Shown here one piece after another: positions 32,996-33,430 of a stretch of 33,430 nucleotides of DNA. Position 1 is the stretch's first letter. Every line of letters starts with the position of its first letter. Made by a program: the position numbers and the translations under genes. The stretch is from Candidatus Nanopelagicales bacterium. GTDB taxonomy: Bacteria; Actinomycetota; Actinomycetes; S36-B12. Location: the NCBI GenBank assembly GCA_017854795.1, contig JAFMHB010000005.1:74143-107572 (forward strand), given 5' to 3'. A model generated the notes under the pieces. The model had not been told where the DNA came from, searched no databases, and worked only from the letters and a program-made list of their open reading frames with translations.

Positions 32996-33430
32996 TTAAC
33001 TCTCCAAATTTGCCATTACGTGCTTGATCCGCGTGTAATCTTCGAATCCATACATTGATAAATCTTTGCCATACCCAGAGTGCTTGAAACCACCGTGAGG
33101 CATTTCAGCGACAAGTGGGATGTGCGTATTGATCCACACACAACCAAAATCAAGTCCCTTTGCCATGCGCATTGCACGACCAAAGTCTTTTGTCCAAACC
33201 GATGATGCAAGGCCGTAATTCACGCCATTGGCGTATGCCAATGCCTGCGCTTCATCGGTAAATTTTTGGATAGTGATTACCGGACCGAATATTTCATTTT
33301 GAATCATCTCGTCGTCTTGTTGAAGTCCCGCGATTACAGTCGGCGGAATGTAGAAGCCGCGATTACCCTGTCGAGAGCCACCAGTTACAACTTTGGCGTG
33401 ATGGGGAGCGCGCTCAATGAAGCCGAGTAC
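32996..33430 (-). CDS. Gamma-aminobutyraldehyde dehydrogenase-like protein, C-terminal 144 residues (start lies outside the window)
   Basis: NAD-dependent aldehyde dehydrogenase fragment, open to the window edge. It contains GGSRQGNRGFYIPPTVIAGL, EIFGPVITIQKF with the conserved general-base region, and NYGLASSVWTKDFGRAMRMA. It ends GFKHSGYGKDLSMYGFEDYT followed by RIKHVM. That ending closely resembles E. coli PatD (YdcW), which oxidises 4-aminobutanal to GABA. The catalytic cysteine region is outside the window. It converges with the pyrimidine-type operon. Functionally it fits between the amine oxidase (18286-19698) and the GABA transaminase, so the polyamine island probably continues beyond this window. 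Confidence 0.88.
   Translation of the reverse strand, partial: VLGFIERAPHHAKVVTGGSRQGNRGFYIPPTVIAGLQQDDEMIQNEIFGPVITIQKFTDEAQALAYANGVNYGLASSVWTKDFGRAMRMAKGLDFGCVWINTHIPLVAEMPHGGFKHSGYGKDLSMYGFEDYTRIKHVMANLES

Overview
The window looks like a chromosomal segment of an actinobacterium with moderate GC. It is not a mobile element: I see no tRNA or rRNA gene, insertion sequence, integrase, phage gene or CRISPR array. The actinobacterial call rests on gene order: pnp-rpsO-ribF-truB-rbfA-infB-ylxR-nusA-rimP, then proS, then dxr, a Rip1-like site-2 protease, ispG and a DUF4081-type GNAT gene, an order familiar from mycobacteria. It also rests on the IF-2 P-loop variant and the frequent GTG starts. 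Genus cannot be assigned from the sequence alone.

Layout. (1) Positions 1-15790 are all on the minus strand: a translation and RNA-maturation block (1-8408), a TSUP permease, proS, and a four-gene isoprenoid/membrane-protease block (11115-15790). (2) Positions 15881-24021 form a polyamine/GABA island. A GABA-type aminotransferase on the plus strand converges on a minus-strand operon potD-potA-potB-potC, a PuuB-like FAD amine oxidase and an agmatinase-family ureohydrolase. The fragment at 32996-33430 (aldehyde dehydrogenase, PatD-like end) belongs functionally with this island. (3) Positions 24343-32912 form a plus-strand operon. It holds an N-carbamoyl amidohydrolase of the nitrilase superfamily, a dihydropyrimidinase, an MmsA-type CoA-acylating aldehyde dehydrogenase, a luciferase-like (LLM) F420/FMN oxidoreductase, and an ABC importer with an NMT1/THI5-like binding lipoprotein. 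It ends at a perfect 20-bp stem-loop.

How the genes fit together (inference on known families). The polyamine island would import putrescine/spermidine, make putrescine from agmatine, oxidise it to 4-aminobutanal, then to GABA, and transaminate GABA. The plus-strand operon would import a pyrimidine-like ring compound, open the dihydropyrimidine ring, release beta-alanine, CO2 and ammonia, and convert malonate semialdehyde to acetyl-CoA. Beta-alanine transamination could be done by the nearby aminotransferase. The usual first enzyme, dihydropyrimidine dehydrogenase, is absent from the operon, and an LLM-family flavin/F420 enzyme sits where it would be expected. The most interesting hypothesis here is that this LLM enzyme performs the ring reduction or another entry step. 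The two islands share a divergent control region of about 320 bp (24022-24342) and together look like a nitrogen-scavenging locus.
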